A DNA stretch of 64,000 nucleotides, from the NCBI RefSeq assembly GCF_020524545.1, contig NZ_JAIVLG010000006.1, positions 62,001 through 126,000 on the forward strand, in the 5' to 3' direction. The stretch is from Microbacterium paraoxydans. GTDB taxonomy: Bacteria > Actinomycetota > Actinomycetes > Actinomycetales > Microbacteriaceae. Below, piece by piece: positions 1-7,973 of this stretch (its first letter is position 1; each line of letters begins with the position of its first letter). The translations under genes were made by a program, and so were the position numbers. The notes under the pieces are model-generated. The model was given only the letters and a program-made list of their open reading frames with translations, searched no databases and had not been told where the DNA came from.

Positions 1-807
1 GAAGCGCCGGGACGCCGTCCGAGCCGCTCGTTCCGCGGCGGCGGGGTCATGGCGCAGGAGCGACCGGGCGAGGTGGAACTCGGCCTCGCCTCGGGTCTGC
101 CTCATCCGCTGCGCCCCGAACTCGGCGGCGACCTGGCCGAGCAGCGTCTCCGCCTCGGTGGTGAGTCCCGCATCGCGGAGCACCTCGGCGCGGTCGAGGT
201 CGCTGATCGCCGCGGCGAGGTCGCTGATCGCGGCGAGCTTCGGACGCGAACGGGTCATCAGCGTGAGGGCGGTGACCAGGTCGCCGCCGAGGAGTGCCGC
301 GTAGCCGAGGTTGTGCCGTGCCTCGGCGAGCGGACCCTCGTCGTCGTTCGCCTCGTACACCACGATCGCGCGACGCAGATCCTCGATGCAGGCCTCGAGC
401 TCTCGCTGCTGCATCCGCACCACCGAGCGGTTCATCAGGCAGTTCGCGAGCTCGGTCGTCTCGTCGCCGATCGCCGTGAGCGTGTCGATCGCTCGGGTGA
501 GCATGGCTTCCGCGTCGGTCAGGCTTCCGCCGTGCATGAGGAGCGTGCCGCGCTGGCCGCTGAGGACGGCGATCGTCTCGGGACGCAGCCCTGAGCGGCC
601 GAGCGCCTCCCGGCACAGCTGCTCGGCCGCGGCGGGCTGCCCCTTCTGGGCGAGGACGTAGGCGATCGTGCCGTCGATCCGTGCGCGCAGGTCGGGGTCG
701 TCGGTGCGCGCCGCGGCGGTGTCCAGCGCGCGCCGCGCCTGGGTGAACCTCCTCGCGTTCGCCGCCTCGACGCCGCGACGGTGCAACTCGGTGGCGGACA
801 GGGGCAT
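1..807 (-). CDS. TPR-rich protein, probably N-terminal part of a TPR-CHAT protein (3' end outside window)
   Basis: The frame reads left from an ATG at 807 (MPLSATELHRRGVEAANARR) with no stop before the window edge, giving about 269 visible residues. It consists of repeated Ala/Leu-rich helix pairs typical of tetratricopeptide repeats, for example the stretch around EANDDEGPLAEARHNLGYAA. An in-frame stop lies a few codons upstream of the start, which supports the start. It follows the subtilase gene in the same direction, after about 200 bp. In Actinobacteria, TPR proteins beside a sigma factor and a subtilase often end in a CHAT (caspase-like) domain, but that part lies outside the window, so CHAT is an inference. 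No signal peptide is seen; it is probably cytosolic. Confidence 0.75.
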   Translation of the reverse strand, partial: MPLSATELHRRGVEAANARRFTQARRALDTAAARTDDPDLRARIDGTIAYVLAQKGQPAAAEQLCREALGRSGLRPETIAVLSGQRGTLLMHGGSLTDAEAMLTRAIDTLTAIGDETTELANCLMNRSVVRMQQRELEACIEDLRRAIVVYEANDDEGPLAEARHNLGYAALLGGDLVTALTLMTRSRPKLAAISDLAAAISDLDRAEVLRDAGLTTEAETLLGQVAAEFGAQRMRQTRGEAEFHLARSLLRHDPAAAERAARTASRRF

Positions 808-865
808 CCCCCCAGGATGCCGTGCCCGCGGTCATCCCGCTACGGAGGTCGGGAGAGCTGGCCGC

Positions 866-913
866 ACATCTGTCCCAGATGTCGGAAGAAAAGACGGATG
901 TCGGGCGTGCGGC
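866..913. repeat. Intergenic inverted repeats in front of the TPR gene
   Basis: ACATCTG (866-872) and CAGATGT (876-882) form a 7-bp hairpin. GCCGCAC (861-867) and GTGCGGC (907-913) form a wider repeat. The 12-mer CCAGATGTCGGA at 875-886 recurs exactly in the long hairpin at 12823-12869. It lies in the 206-bp gap between the subtilase stop and the TPR gene start, so it may act as terminator or regulator. Confidence 0.4.
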
Positions 914-1013
914 GGCGTGTCGCTCCGCCATCCGTGAATCGCTCCGACCTCCGTATGGCGGGATGGTGCGCGGGATGGTGCGCGGGGCGGGGCGGCGCAG
1001 GGTGGGCCGGGCG

Positions 1014-2582
1014 TCAGCCCGGGTCGACCGGGGTCGGTAGGGACTTCAGGACGGCGGCGACCGCTTTCGCGGCGGCGCTCGGGGTGACGCCCCCGAGCGG
1101 CACGGTGCCCAGCTGGGCGGCGATGCGTCCCGCGACGTACGGCGCCGAGAACGAGGTTCCGCTCCACACCGCGAACCCACCCCGGTAGTCGTCGGGGTCG
1201 ATCGTCTCGCGGCGGAGGCCGTCGACGTCCGCGCGGGAGGTCGCCTGGGTGCCGCCGACGAACGCGGGCGAGGTGCTGACCACGGCCGCGCCCGGCGCAT
1301 AGGCCTGCACCCACGGGCCGATGTTCGAGAACAGCGCCACCGATCGCGCGGAAGGGTTGAGCGCACCGACCGACACGAGCGGTGCGTTCCGGTCCGTGGG
1401 GATGCCGTTGTCCGCGCCCGGCCAGGGCCACAGCGACGCGGGGAAGGAAGGCCGGTCGATCGCGTCGTTGCCGGCGGAGCAGACGACCACGCAACCGAGC
1501 TCCCTGGCCTTGGCGAGCAGCTGGAACAGGGTGAGGCTGAACAGCCCGTCGGTCGGCGTCTCGTGGTAGTAGCTGAGCGAGAGGTTGAGGACATCGATCG
1601 GGAAGCCGGTCTTCGGGTCGTCCCGGTGCCGGCTGAGGAGCGTGACGACCTGTGCGATCGTCTCCAGGAGCGTGCTCTCGTCGATCACCCCGAGCGCACC
1701 GGCCACGCGGACCGACAGGATGTCGGCATCCGGCGCGGTCTGGCGCACGAGTCCCGCGATGAAGGTGCCGTGGCCGGCGACGGCGTCGATCTCGCCGTCG
1801 AGCTGCCCGTACAGGTCGGGGTAGCGTTCCGGGTCGGCATCGTCCGTGAGGCCCACGGGCACGCCGTCGAGGTCGACCTTCCGGGTGACGATATCGGCGG
1901 GAAGCCAGTCATGCTCCCCGCATCCGGTGTCGAGCACCGCGACGACGGGTCGACGCCCGCGTTTCGGGGCGGCACCGCGCACGGGCGCCGGACCCAGCCA
2001 CGTCACGGGCTGTCGTGCGCCTCGCCCCGGCTCGAGGTAGTCGTCGCTGCCCCCGGCCCCGCCCGCGCCCCGGATCGGGTTCGTGCGGGTGAACGGGTTC
2101 GTGCGGGTGAACGGGTTGGTCCGAGTGAACGGGTTGAGCCCGACGGGGTCGATCGACAGCACGTGATCGAGGCTGGTGCGGGGCATCGTGGAGCGGGACA
2201 TGCGGCGGGCACGCTGGAGCACCCGCCAGGCGTCGGGCGCGACAGGCGATTCGCCGCGGACCGGTTCGTCGGGAGTCCGCAATCGCGCGCGCAGGAAGCC
2301 GGGCACGCCAGGAACCAGTTCGCCGTCGGCCGCCGAGCGGCCGCCGTCTTCGATCTCGAGCTGCCAGCCGAACGTGTCGGCTGCATCACGCAGTGTGCGC
2401 ACCTCGCGGTCGTAGGCCTCGTCGTCGCCGAGTGCACGGGTGATCAGCAGTCGCTCCGGCAGATAGGCCGTCGGATAGGCGCGGATGCCGTCCACGGGCT
2501 CCGTGCTCGGATCGAGTGCCGTGCCCCGGCGGATCGATCCTTCCGCGCGGTCCTGCCAGGTCCATCCCTTGGGCTGCTCCAT
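1014..2582 (-). CDS. S8 family serine peptidase (subtilisin-like), cytosolic
   Basis: About 522 residues. The subtilase triad is visible: Asp in VVAVLDTGCGEHD (about residue 218), His in GHGTFIAGL (about 271) and Ser in SGTSFSAPYVAG (about 477), with the oxyanion Asn in SAGND. There is no signal peptide or membrane anchor, unlike most secreted subtilases, so it probably acts inside the cell. The first 200 residues are a family-specific region ending in a Gly-rich linker with three NPFTRT repeats. I prefer the ATG at 2582, which has GAGAGG six bases upstream; the ATG at 2588 would abut that site. It follows the sigma-factor and small-protein genes and precedes the TPR gene, suggesting a protease effector controlled by its neighbours. 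The natural substrate is unknown. Confidence 0.9.
   Translation of the reverse strand: MEQPKGWTWQDRAEGSIRRGTALDPSTEPVDGIRAYPTAYLPERLLITRALGDDEAYDREVRTLRDAADTFGWQLEIEDGGRSAADGELVPGVPGFLRARLRTPDEPVRGESPVAPDAWRVLQRARRMSRSTMPRTSLDHVLSIDPVGLNPFTRTNPFTRTNPFTRTNPIRGAGGAGGSDDYLEPGRGARQPVTWLGPAPVRGAAPKRGRRPVVAVLDTGCGEHDWLPADIVTRKVDLDGVPVGLTDDADPERYPDLYGQLDGEIDAVAGHGTFIAGLVRQTAPDADILSVRVAGALGVIDESTLLETIAQVVTLLSRHRDDPKTGFPIDVLNLSLSYYHETPTDGLFSLTLFQLLAKARELGCVVVCSAGNDAIDRPSFPASLWPWPGADNGIPTDRNAPLVSVGALNPSARSVALFSNIGPWVQAYAPGAAVVSTSPAFVGGTQATSRADVDGLRRETIDPDDYRGGFAVWSGTSFSAPYVAGRIAAQLGTVPLGGVTPSAAAKAVAAVLKSLPTPVDPG
2079..2135 (-). repeat. 18-bp tandem repeat encoding three NPFTRT hexapeptides
   Basis: Three near-identical 18-bp units inside the subtilase gene encode NPFTRT, followed by a partial NP. 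They sit in the linker before the catalytic domain. Unit gain or loss would keep the frame, so linker length could vary between strains. Confidence 0.8.
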
Positions 2583-2638
2583 CGTCATCCTCTCGGTGCG
2601 GGTCTCCCCGCGGCTTCATCGACGGGCGGCGCCCGCAG

Positions 2639-3094
2639 TCACAGCTCGAATTGCGGGGTCGCGAGCGTACGCGTCTCGTCCCCGATCTCGGTCGTCAGTC
2701 GCACACGGGTGAGTCCCGGCGGCACGTCGTCGAACACGAAGCGCCCTGTCTCCTCGGGCGTGGTCGACCGAGCCCGCTCGCCCTGCGTCAGCACGATCTC
2801 CGCCGTCGCGGTGTCGACCCACCCGTCGACCCGGCGTCGACCGGAGGCCGTGCGTGTGACGTGCAGCAGGATGCTCGTCGAGCCGTCGCTGAACTGCAGG
2901 GTGAGGGCATCGGCGTCGCCCCGCACCGCACCGAGCTCACCTTCGACGAGGGTGAGCAGCGCATACTCGCGGTTCAGGCCGTCGGCGGCGACCGCGGCGA
3001 CCATCCGGTCGATCAGACCGGCGGGCACCGGATCCACCTCGCTCCACAGCGTGCGGAGCCGGGCGAACATCTCGGCGTCCTCGTGCTCGGTCAT
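2639..3094 (-). CDS. Small beta-rich protein linked to sigma factor and subtilase
   Basis: 151 residues from the ATG at 3094, which overlaps the sigma-factor stop by ATGA, so the two are probably translationally coupled. The N-terminal part is helical (MTEHEDAEMFARLRTLWSEV); the middle has beta-strand character (TLQFSDGSTSILLHVTRT). The C-terminal part, with GRFVFDDVPPGLTRVRL, resembles the carboxypeptidase-regulatory/transthyretin-like beta-sandwich fold. No signal peptide or membrane segment is seen. Proteins of this kind are found between a sigma factor and an S8 peptidase in other actinobacteria. It could sense a ligand or modulate the sigma factor, but that is inference from position only. 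Confidence 0.8.
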   Translation of the reverse strand: MTEHEDAEMFARLRTLWSEVDPVPAGLIDRMVAAVAADGLNREYALLTLVEGELGAVRGDADALTLQFSDGSTSILLHVTRTASGRRRVDGWVDTATAEIVLTQGERARSTTPEETGRFVFDDVPPGLTRVRLTTEIGDETRTLATPQFEL

Positions 3095-3726
3095 GCGATT
3101 CCCCCTGTCTGCGCTGCCGGCGGCGCGTCGAGCAGAGCGCGCAGCTTGGCCAGGCACCGGTTGCGTGTGGGGCCGATGCTGCCGATGGGCATGGCGAGGT
3201 CGCCGGCGATGCGTGCGTAGTCGGGTCGGTCCTCGAAGGCGATCACGCGCAGCAGCTTCTGGCACCGTTCGTTGAGTCGGCGCACGGCCGTCCACAGCCG
3301 ACGGTTCTCGTCGCCGCGCGCCGCGTGCTCCTCTGCCGATGCTTGCTCGGGGAGGAGGGAGTCGAGGTCATCGGTATCCGTCGTGTCGACACGACCGTGC
3401 GCCTTCGCGACCTTCCACGCTTCACGGCGAGCAGTGGTGGTCAGCCAGGCGGACACGGCGCGGGAGTCGCTGATCGACCCATGCCCGCGCACCAGCTGCA
3501 GCCAGGTCGTCTGCACGACGTCTTCCGCGAGCGTGCGTTCGAGCCCGTACGCGCGCACCACGTGCCACAGCACAGGGGTCATCAGCCGGACGAGCTCATC
3601 CATGGCGCGGCTGCTGCCCTCGCACCATGCATCGAACAGGTTCGCGGCGCGCTCCCATCGTGCGAGCCCGTCGTCCGAGGCAGGATCGAGAGCGGCGCCG
3701 GGTGCACCGTCGATCATGAAGCCCAT
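3091..3726 (-). CDS. ECF-like RNA polymerase sigma factor
   Basis: About 211 residues from the ATG at 3726; an upstream in-frame ATG at 3771 would add 15. The sigma-2 region covers about residues 20-100, including the core-binding stretch LAEDVVQTTWLQLVRG. The sigma-4 HTH region is near the C-terminus (RPDYARIAGDLAMPIGSIGP, then TRNRCLAKLRALL). The pattern 'GSIGPTRNRCLAKLR' is characteristic of a clade that accompanies S8 peptidases and TPR/CHAT proteins in actinobacteria. No anti-sigma factor with a membrane segment is adjacent. It heads an operon-like series with the 151-residue protein (ATGA overlap), the subtilase and the TPR protein, and may drive their transcription. Confidence 0.9.
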   Translation of the reverse strand: MGFMIDGAPGAALDPASDDGLARWERAANLFDAWCEGSSRAMDELVRLMTPVLWHVVRAYGLERTLAEDVVQTTWLQLVRGHGSISDSRAVSAWLTTTARREAWKVAKAHGRVDTTDTDDLDSLLPEQASAEEHAARGDENRRLWTAVRRLNERCQKLLRVIAFEDRPDYARIAGDLAMPIGSIGPTRNRCLAKLRALLDAPPAAQTGGIA

Positions 3727-3839
3727 TGTGATCACACCTACCAGGAGCACGGCAAGGGCTTTCTGATACATGTCCGAGTCCAAGAACTCTCGCCGTGGAC
3801 TGGAGGCGCCCTCGGCGGATGCGGATGGCGCCGACGGAG

Positions 3840-5138
3840 TCAGACCGATTCGAACCGCTCGGCATGCGTCGCCCAGCCCGACTCGACGGGCAGGGCCCGC
3901 AGCGCGCGGTTGCCGACCGCGAGGATCACGGACACCAGGCACAGCGCGGCGCAGATCAGCAGCGTCCCCTCGCGTCCGATCCCGGCGAGTCCGAACCCCG
4001 CGACCAGAGGCGCGAGCGGCATGGCGCCCATCGCGAGCACGCCGGCGGCGCTGTTGGCGCGACCGAGGAGCGCACTCGGGGTCGCGACCATGAAGTAGCC
4101 CAGCATCGCGGCGTTGAGGGAGGGGAGCAGCAGGACGGATGCACCCAGCACGATGGCGATGGCCCAGGGCTCGGTGACGGTCGACAGCGCGACCGCACCG
4201 CCCGCGACCACGGCGAGCCCTGCGATCGTGAGCACTCCGGCCCGGATACGCGGGACGAGCATCGGAGCACAGACGGCGCCGATGAGCATCACCGCGCCGA
4301 TCGATGCGGAGAGGGTGCCGATCACGAACTCCGGGTAGCCCTCCTGCTGGAGCGCGTAGACGACGGTCGTGATCGCGGCATTGAAGCCGAGGTTGATGAT
4401 CGTGGTGATCAGCAGCACGCCGCGCAGGTCGGGGCGGGAGAACAGCCACCGGAATCCCTCGCGCAGTTCGGCCCAGGCGTCGGGCTTCTTCACGGCGTCC
4501 GCGGCGGAACCCTCCTGTGCCGCGCCGGCGTCGACCACCCCGGCACGGCGGGCTTGGCGTCCCAGCATCCACGCGGTCAGGGCGGCGATCGCGTGGCACA
4601 GTGTCATCGCCACGCCGACGAGCCATCCTCCGACGCCCAGCAGCAGGCCGCCGAGGGGACCGCCCGCGAGCTGCAGCGCCGCATCCCGCCCCTGGTTCGC
4701 GGCCTGCGCGCGTCCCATCGCGTCGTTGGGCACGATCTCCTTGATCGCGCTCTCGCCGGCGACGTCGAACAGGCCGCTGCGTGCGGCCAAGAGGACGTCT
4801 ATCACCAGGAGCGAGCCGAAGGTCAGGGCGTCTCCGAGGGCGAGGAGGGTGAAGCCGCCCGCGAGCACGATGCCGACCACGGAGCCGAGGAGCATCAGCG
4901 CGATGCGCCGGTGCCGATCGGCGAGCACGCCGCCGGCGAGCGTCATCAGCAGACGCGCGATCATGCCCGCCCCGCCGACGATGCCTGCCTGGGCGGGGTC
5001 GTTGGTGACGATCAGGGTGAGCAGGGGGATCGCGAAACCGAAGAGCGAGGCCGCCAGGCCCTTGCTCGTGTCGCTCACGAGCCAGGTGAGATACCGGGGG
5101 TTCCGCCACAGGCGGTGCGGCGCGGTCTGCGTGCTCAT
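3840..5138 (-). CDS. MFS transporter (MFS_3/EntS-like exporter)
   Basis: 432 residues with about 12 hydrophobic segments. It has the motif-A-like loop GGVLADRHRRIALML between segments 2 and 3, and a long polar central loop (around QARRAGVVDAGAAQEGSAAD). The family exports small molecules such as siderophores or drugs; the substrate here is unknown. It is divergent from the ArsR-like regulator at 5213 and shares its operator. A candidate promoter reads -35 TTGCGC (complement of 5168-5173), 17 bp, then -10 TAATCT (complement of 5145-5150). The start codon is only 6 nt beyond the -10, so the mRNA may be leaderless. Confidence 0.88.
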   Translation of the reverse strand: MSTQTAPHRLWRNPRYLTWLVSDTSKGLAASLFGFAIPLLTLIVTNDPAQAGIVGGAGMIARLLMTLAGGVLADRHRRIALMLLGSVVGIVLAGGFTLLALGDALTFGSLLVIDVLLAARSGLFDVAGESAIKEIVPNDAMGRAQAANQGRDAALQLAGGPLGGLLLGVGGWLVGVAMTLCHAIAALTAWMLGRQARRAGVVDAGAAQEGSAADAVKKPDAWAELREGFRWLFSRPDLRGVLLITTIINLGFNAAITTVVYALQQEGYPEFVIGTLSASIGAVMLIGAVCAPMLVPRIRAGVLTIAGLAVVAGGAVALSTVTEPWAIAIVLGASVLLLPSLNAAMLGYFMVATPSALLGRANSAAGVLAMGAMPLAPLVAGFGLAGIGREGTLLICAALCLVSVILAVGNRALRALPVESGWATHAERFESV

Positions 5139-5144
5139 GCGTCG

Positions 5145-5206
5145 AGATTAGATGCGCACGAACAATTGCGCAAGGAACATTGCGCAATTTAGGGTGCGGG
5201 TAGGAT
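5145..5206. promoter_or_regulatory. Shared operator/promoter of MFS exporter and ArsR-like regulator
   Basis: A perfect 10-bp inverted repeat, AATTGCGCAA (5164-5173) and TTGCGCAATT (5180-5189), is separated by 6 bp; each arm contains the palindrome TTGCGCAA. The left arm contains the leftward -35 (TTGCGC, 17 bp, TAATCT). The right arm lies at the rightward -35 position upstream of TAGGAT (5201-5206). Binding of a dimer there would block both promoters, so autoregulation plus control of the exporter is the simplest reading. Confidence 0.75.
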
Positions 5207-5212
5207 CGGCAC

Positions 5213-5806
5213 ATGACGGAGGACGGCGCGAAGAAGGGCACGAGCGAAGATCCGGTCTGGATGACGACGGCCATGCTCAAGGCGTACTCGCATCCGCTCC
5301 GGCGCCAGATGATCCGCCTCTTCTCACGGCGCGACTTCCTCCGCGCCGCCGACATCGCCGCGGAGCTCGGCGTGCCCGCCAACAGTGCGAGCTTCCATCT
5401 GCGCGCGCTCTTCGAAGCCGGGCTGATCGAAGAGGCGCCCGACAAGGCGCGCGACCGGCGTGATCGGGTGTGGAAGGGGCGCAGCGGCGCCCTCAACGTC
5501 GGAGGGCCGGAGAGTCCGGTCGCCGACGACGAGCTCCGCCTCGCGGTCGTCTCCGCCCTGGTCGAAGACCACCAGGATCTGGTGCGACGTGTGATGGCGT
5601 GGACGCCCGAGTACGTCGCCGGACGGACCACCGAGGTGCACGCCGCCTTCACGCAGCGCACCATCCGCCTGACCGAGGCCGAGTTCGACGAGGCTCTCTT
5701 GCAGTTCGGTAAGGTGCTGGATGCCGCGAGCGAGGCGCATGATGAGACGGACCCGGACGGCCGCTACTGGCAGCTGGATCTGCTCGCCGCCGACGACTCC
5801 ATCTGA
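5213..5806 (+). CDS. ArsR-like winged-helix transcriptional regulator
   Basis: 197 residues. The N-terminal winged helix (about residues 20-90: LKAYSHPLRRQMIRLF, then AADIAAELGVPANSASFHLR) matches the HTH_20/ArsR-like class. The remaining part is helical and probably a dimerisation or ligand domain. No obvious metal-binding cysteine cluster is present, so it is more likely a drug- or metabolite-responsive repressor than a metal sensor. The gene is divergent from the MFS exporter with a palindromic operator between them, the usual layout of a local efflux repressor. The -10 TAGGAT ends 6 nt before the ATG and no Shine-Dalgarno is visible, so the transcript is probably leaderless. Confidence 0.88.
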   Translation: MTEDGAKKGTSEDPVWMTTAMLKAYSHPLRRQMIRLFSRRDFLRAADIAAELGVPANSASFHLRALFEAGLIEEAPDKARDRRDRVWKGRSGALNVGGPESPVADDELRLAVVSALVEDHQDLVRRVMAWTPEYVAGRTTEVHAAFTQRTIRLTEAEFDEALLQFGKVLDAASEAHDETDPDGRYWQLDLLAADDSI

Positions 5807-5837
5807 CGCGGCTGCGCCGAGGCGCCGGTAGCACGAA

Positions 5838-5871
5838 GACGCCGACCGCCCGAGGGGGCGGCCGGCGTCTC
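5838..5871. terminator. Bidirectional hairpin terminator
   Basis: A 14-bp stem with one mismatch (arms 5838-5851 and 5858-5871, loop CGAGGG) lies between the convergent regulator gene and ABC permease gene. There is no clear T-run, as is usual at this GC content. Confidence 0.6.
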
Positions 5872-5885
5872 CGGCAGGCGTTTCG

Positions 5886-6572
5886 CTAGGGGATCGCCCG
5901 CCGGAAGGCGAGGAACGAGACCCCCATCAGGACCGCGGTGGCCACGAGGCCCCAGAGTGCGAGGCCGAGGGCTCCGAGGCCGCCGAGCCCGGTCCAGACC
6001 TGACCCCACAGCTCGAACCGGGTCACGAGGTACACCAGGCCGACGAGCACGAGCGCCAGCGTGATCCAGACGATCGTGAGCACCATCAGGCCCCAGCTCT
6101 TGTAGATGGTCGCCCCCGTGAATCCGACCACGAAGAAGAACAGCGCGAGGGCGAAGTAGACGACGAAGGCTCCGAGCGGGCCGGCCTCCCACAGCCACGG
6201 GAGGTAGAACACCCACCCGTTCACCCCGTAGCCGTTCGTGGCGACCTCGATGCCTCCGCCGATCAGGAAGAGGACGCCCATGAACGTGCTGGCCAGGACC
6301 GCGGTCAGCATCGTGCCGAAGAAGAACTCTCGACGGGTGATGCTCATCGCCTGCGAGAACGGGAAGGTGAGCGTCATCGCCGACAGGCCGATGGCGAAGA
6401 AGTACCAGAGGGGAGCCTGCCCGCCCCCGCCGTACTTCGCGCCGTCGCCCGGGATCATCGCGTAGATCAGCACCGAGATCAGGGTCGCTCCGGCGAGGAT
6501 GATCAGCGGGACCCAGATGAAGGTCTGCCGATTGATCATCTGCAGGCGGATGACGTTGAGCGTGCGTCGCAT
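5886..6572 (-). CDS. ABC transporter permease subunit (YtrC/ABC-2-like)
   Basis: 228 residues with about six hydrophobic segments and no binding-protein features. Its start overlaps the ATPase stop (TGATG at about 6570-6574), and the ATPase overlaps the GntR gene, so the three form one operon. This order (YtrA-type GntR regulator, ATPase, membrane protein) matches small ABC systems that respond to envelope stress or peptide antibiotics in Gram-positive bacteria. Whether this one exports, imports or senses cannot be read from sequence. It ends just before a hairpin shared with the convergent regulator gene. Confidence 0.82.
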   Translation of the reverse strand: MRRTLNVIRLQMINRQTFIWVPLIILAGATLISVLIYAMIPGDGAKYGGGGQAPLWYFFAIGLSAMTLTFPFSQAMSITRREFFFGTMLTAVLASTFMGVLFLIGGGIEVATNGYGVNGWVFYLPWLWEAGPLGAFVVYFALALFFFVVGFTGATIYKSWGLMVLTIVWITLALVLVGLVYLVTRFELWGQVWTGLGGLGALGLALWGLVATAVLMGVSFLAFRRAIP

Positions 6573-7486
6573 CAGCGCACCTCCTCTTTCGTGGTGGCGG
6601 ATCTCGGGGAGCCGGCCTCGGCCTTCTGCGTGAGGCGCACGATCAGCTGTTGCAGCGAGACCGGGGCCAGGTCGAGCCCGGATGCCGCGATGTCGGCGCG
6701 CTCCTGCGCCGACACGGCGCCGAGGACGGTGACGGAAGCCACGCGGCCGAGCGTCTCCCGGTGCAGCACCTCGCGGTCGCCGACCCAGGCGTCGACCTTC
6801 GCGGCGTCACCCACGACGGTCACGGCGCGGTCGCGCACGGCATCCGTGTCCTCGTGCAGGAGGATCTGACCGTTGTCGATCACGATCACCTTCTCGATCA
6901 GGTTGGACACCTCGTCGATCAGGTGGGACGAGAGGATCACGGTGCGCGGGTGCTCGGCGTAGTCCTCGACCAGGCGGTCATAGAAGATCTGCCGCGCGAC
7001 GGCGTCGAGGCCGAGGTACGGTTCGTCGAAGAAGGTGATCTCGGCGCGCGAGGCGAGTCCGATGATGACCCCGACGGCCGAGAGCTGTCCGCGGGAGAGC
7101 TTCTTGATCGTCTGCTTCATCGGGAGCTGGAACTCGTCGATGAGCTCGTCGGCGAGCGCCTGGTCCCAGTTCGGGAAGAACAGGCTCGCCGCCTTGAACG
7201 CATGCTTGGGATAGGCGTCGTCCGGGTACTTCTGGCTCTCGCGGACGAAGCAGATGCGGCTGAGCACGTGCGCGTTCTCGTAGGGGTGCTCGCCGAAGAC
7301 CTTGACGGTGCCGGAGGATTCGAAGTTCTGCGCCGTGAGGATCGACATCAGTGTCGTCTTGCCGGCGCCGTTGCGGCCCAGCAGTCCGTAGATCGCGCCT
7401 CCTTCGATCGCGAGCGATACATTGTCGAGTGCTCGCTTCTCCTTGTAGCGCTTGCTGAGGTCCTGCACCTCGATGACGGCGGTCAT
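6572..7486 (-). CDS. ABC transporter ATP-binding protein (YtrB-like)
   Basis: 304 residues. Walker A is GLLGRNGAGKTTLMSIL (about 33-49). A signature-like LSRGQLSAVG replaces the common LSGGQ, and Walker B is ITFFDEPYLGLD. The degenerate signature is typical of YtrB-type ATPases. A C-terminal extension of about 90 residues follows the nucleotide-binding domain. The start overlaps the GntR stop by ATGA (7483-7486) and the stop overlaps the permease start. It should power the membrane protein encoded downstream, with operon expression set by the GntR regulator. Confidence 0.9.
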   Translation of the reverse strand: MTAVIEVQDLSKRYKEKRALDNVSLAIEGGAIYGLLGRNGAGKTTLMSILTAQNFESSGTVKVFGEHPYENAHVLSRICFVRESQKYPDDAYPKHAFKAASLFFPNWDQALADELIDEFQLPMKQTIKKLSRGQLSAVGVIIGLASRAEITFFDEPYLGLDAVARQIFYDRLVEDYAEHPRTVILSSHLIDEVSNLIEKVIVIDNGQILLHEDTDAVRDRAVTVVGDAAKVDAWVGDREVLHRETLGRVASVTVLGAVSAQERADIAASGLDLAPVSLQQLIVRLTQKAEAGSPRSATTKEEVR

Positions 7487-7872
7487 GCGGGGGTCTTCCC
7501 TTCTGAGTCGGTGTTCTGTGCGGCGCGCTGCCGGAGCAGGTCCGCGAGGTCTTCGGCGCCGAGCCCGAGCGTGCGGGCCTCGGCGAGGAGCGGGTCGATG
7601 TAGTGGTCGGCGAAGGCGGCACGGCGCTCGCCGAGGAGCAGGTCCCTGGCGCCCTCGGCGACGAACATGCCGATGCCTCGGCGCTTGTAGAGCACTCCCT
7701 TGTCGGTGAGCATGGCGACTCCCTTGGCTGCGGTGGCGGGATTGATCCGATAGAACGCGGCGAGCTCGTTCGTGGAAGGGGCCTGTGCCTCTTCGGCGAG
7801 CGAGCCGTCGACGATCGAGTCCTCGATCTGCTCGGCGATCTGGAGGAAGAGCGGCTTGCCTTCTTCGATCAC
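7483..7872 (-). CDS. GntR family regulator, YtrA subfamily
   Basis: 129 residues, the short YtrA type: a winged helix (IAEQIEDSIVDGSLAEEAQA, PSTNELAAFYRINPATAAKG) followed by a short dimerisation tail with no large ligand domain. The start is GTG at 7872 with GGAGG four to five bases upstream. A 9-bp inverted repeat just upstream is the probable operator. The regulator is first in an operon with the ATPase and permease and probably represses its own operon. The inducer is unknown. Confidence 0.92.
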   Translation of the reverse strand: MIEEGKPLFLQIAEQIEDSIVDGSLAEEAQAPSTNELAAFYRINPATAAKGVAMLTDKGVLYKRRGIGMFVAEGARDLLLGERRAAFADHYIDPLLAEARTLGLGAEDLADLLRQRAAQNTDSEGKTPA

Positions 7873-7893
7873 GAGTCCTCCGCGTGGTTAGTG

Positions 7894-7917
7894 GGTTACT
7901 TACTCGACTAAGTAACC
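7894..7917. promoter_or_regulatory. Candidate GntR (YtrA-like) operator
   Basis: GGTTACTTA (7894-7902) and TAAGTAACC (7909-7917) form a perfect 9-bp inverted repeat with a 6-bp centre. A further GTAACC lies just outside at 7919-7925. It sits 22 bp upstream of the regulator start, in the expected promoter region. Confidence 0.75.
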
Positions 7918-7973
7918 ACGTAACCTGCGCCGTGTCAACCTGTTCGCCGTCGGGCTCCGCGTACAGTGGGCTG

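Noticed and set aside
1563..3275. 570-codon plus-strand frame across the subtilase and small-protein genes
   Set aside because: It crosses two well-supported opposite-strand genes with coupled starts and shows no family features.
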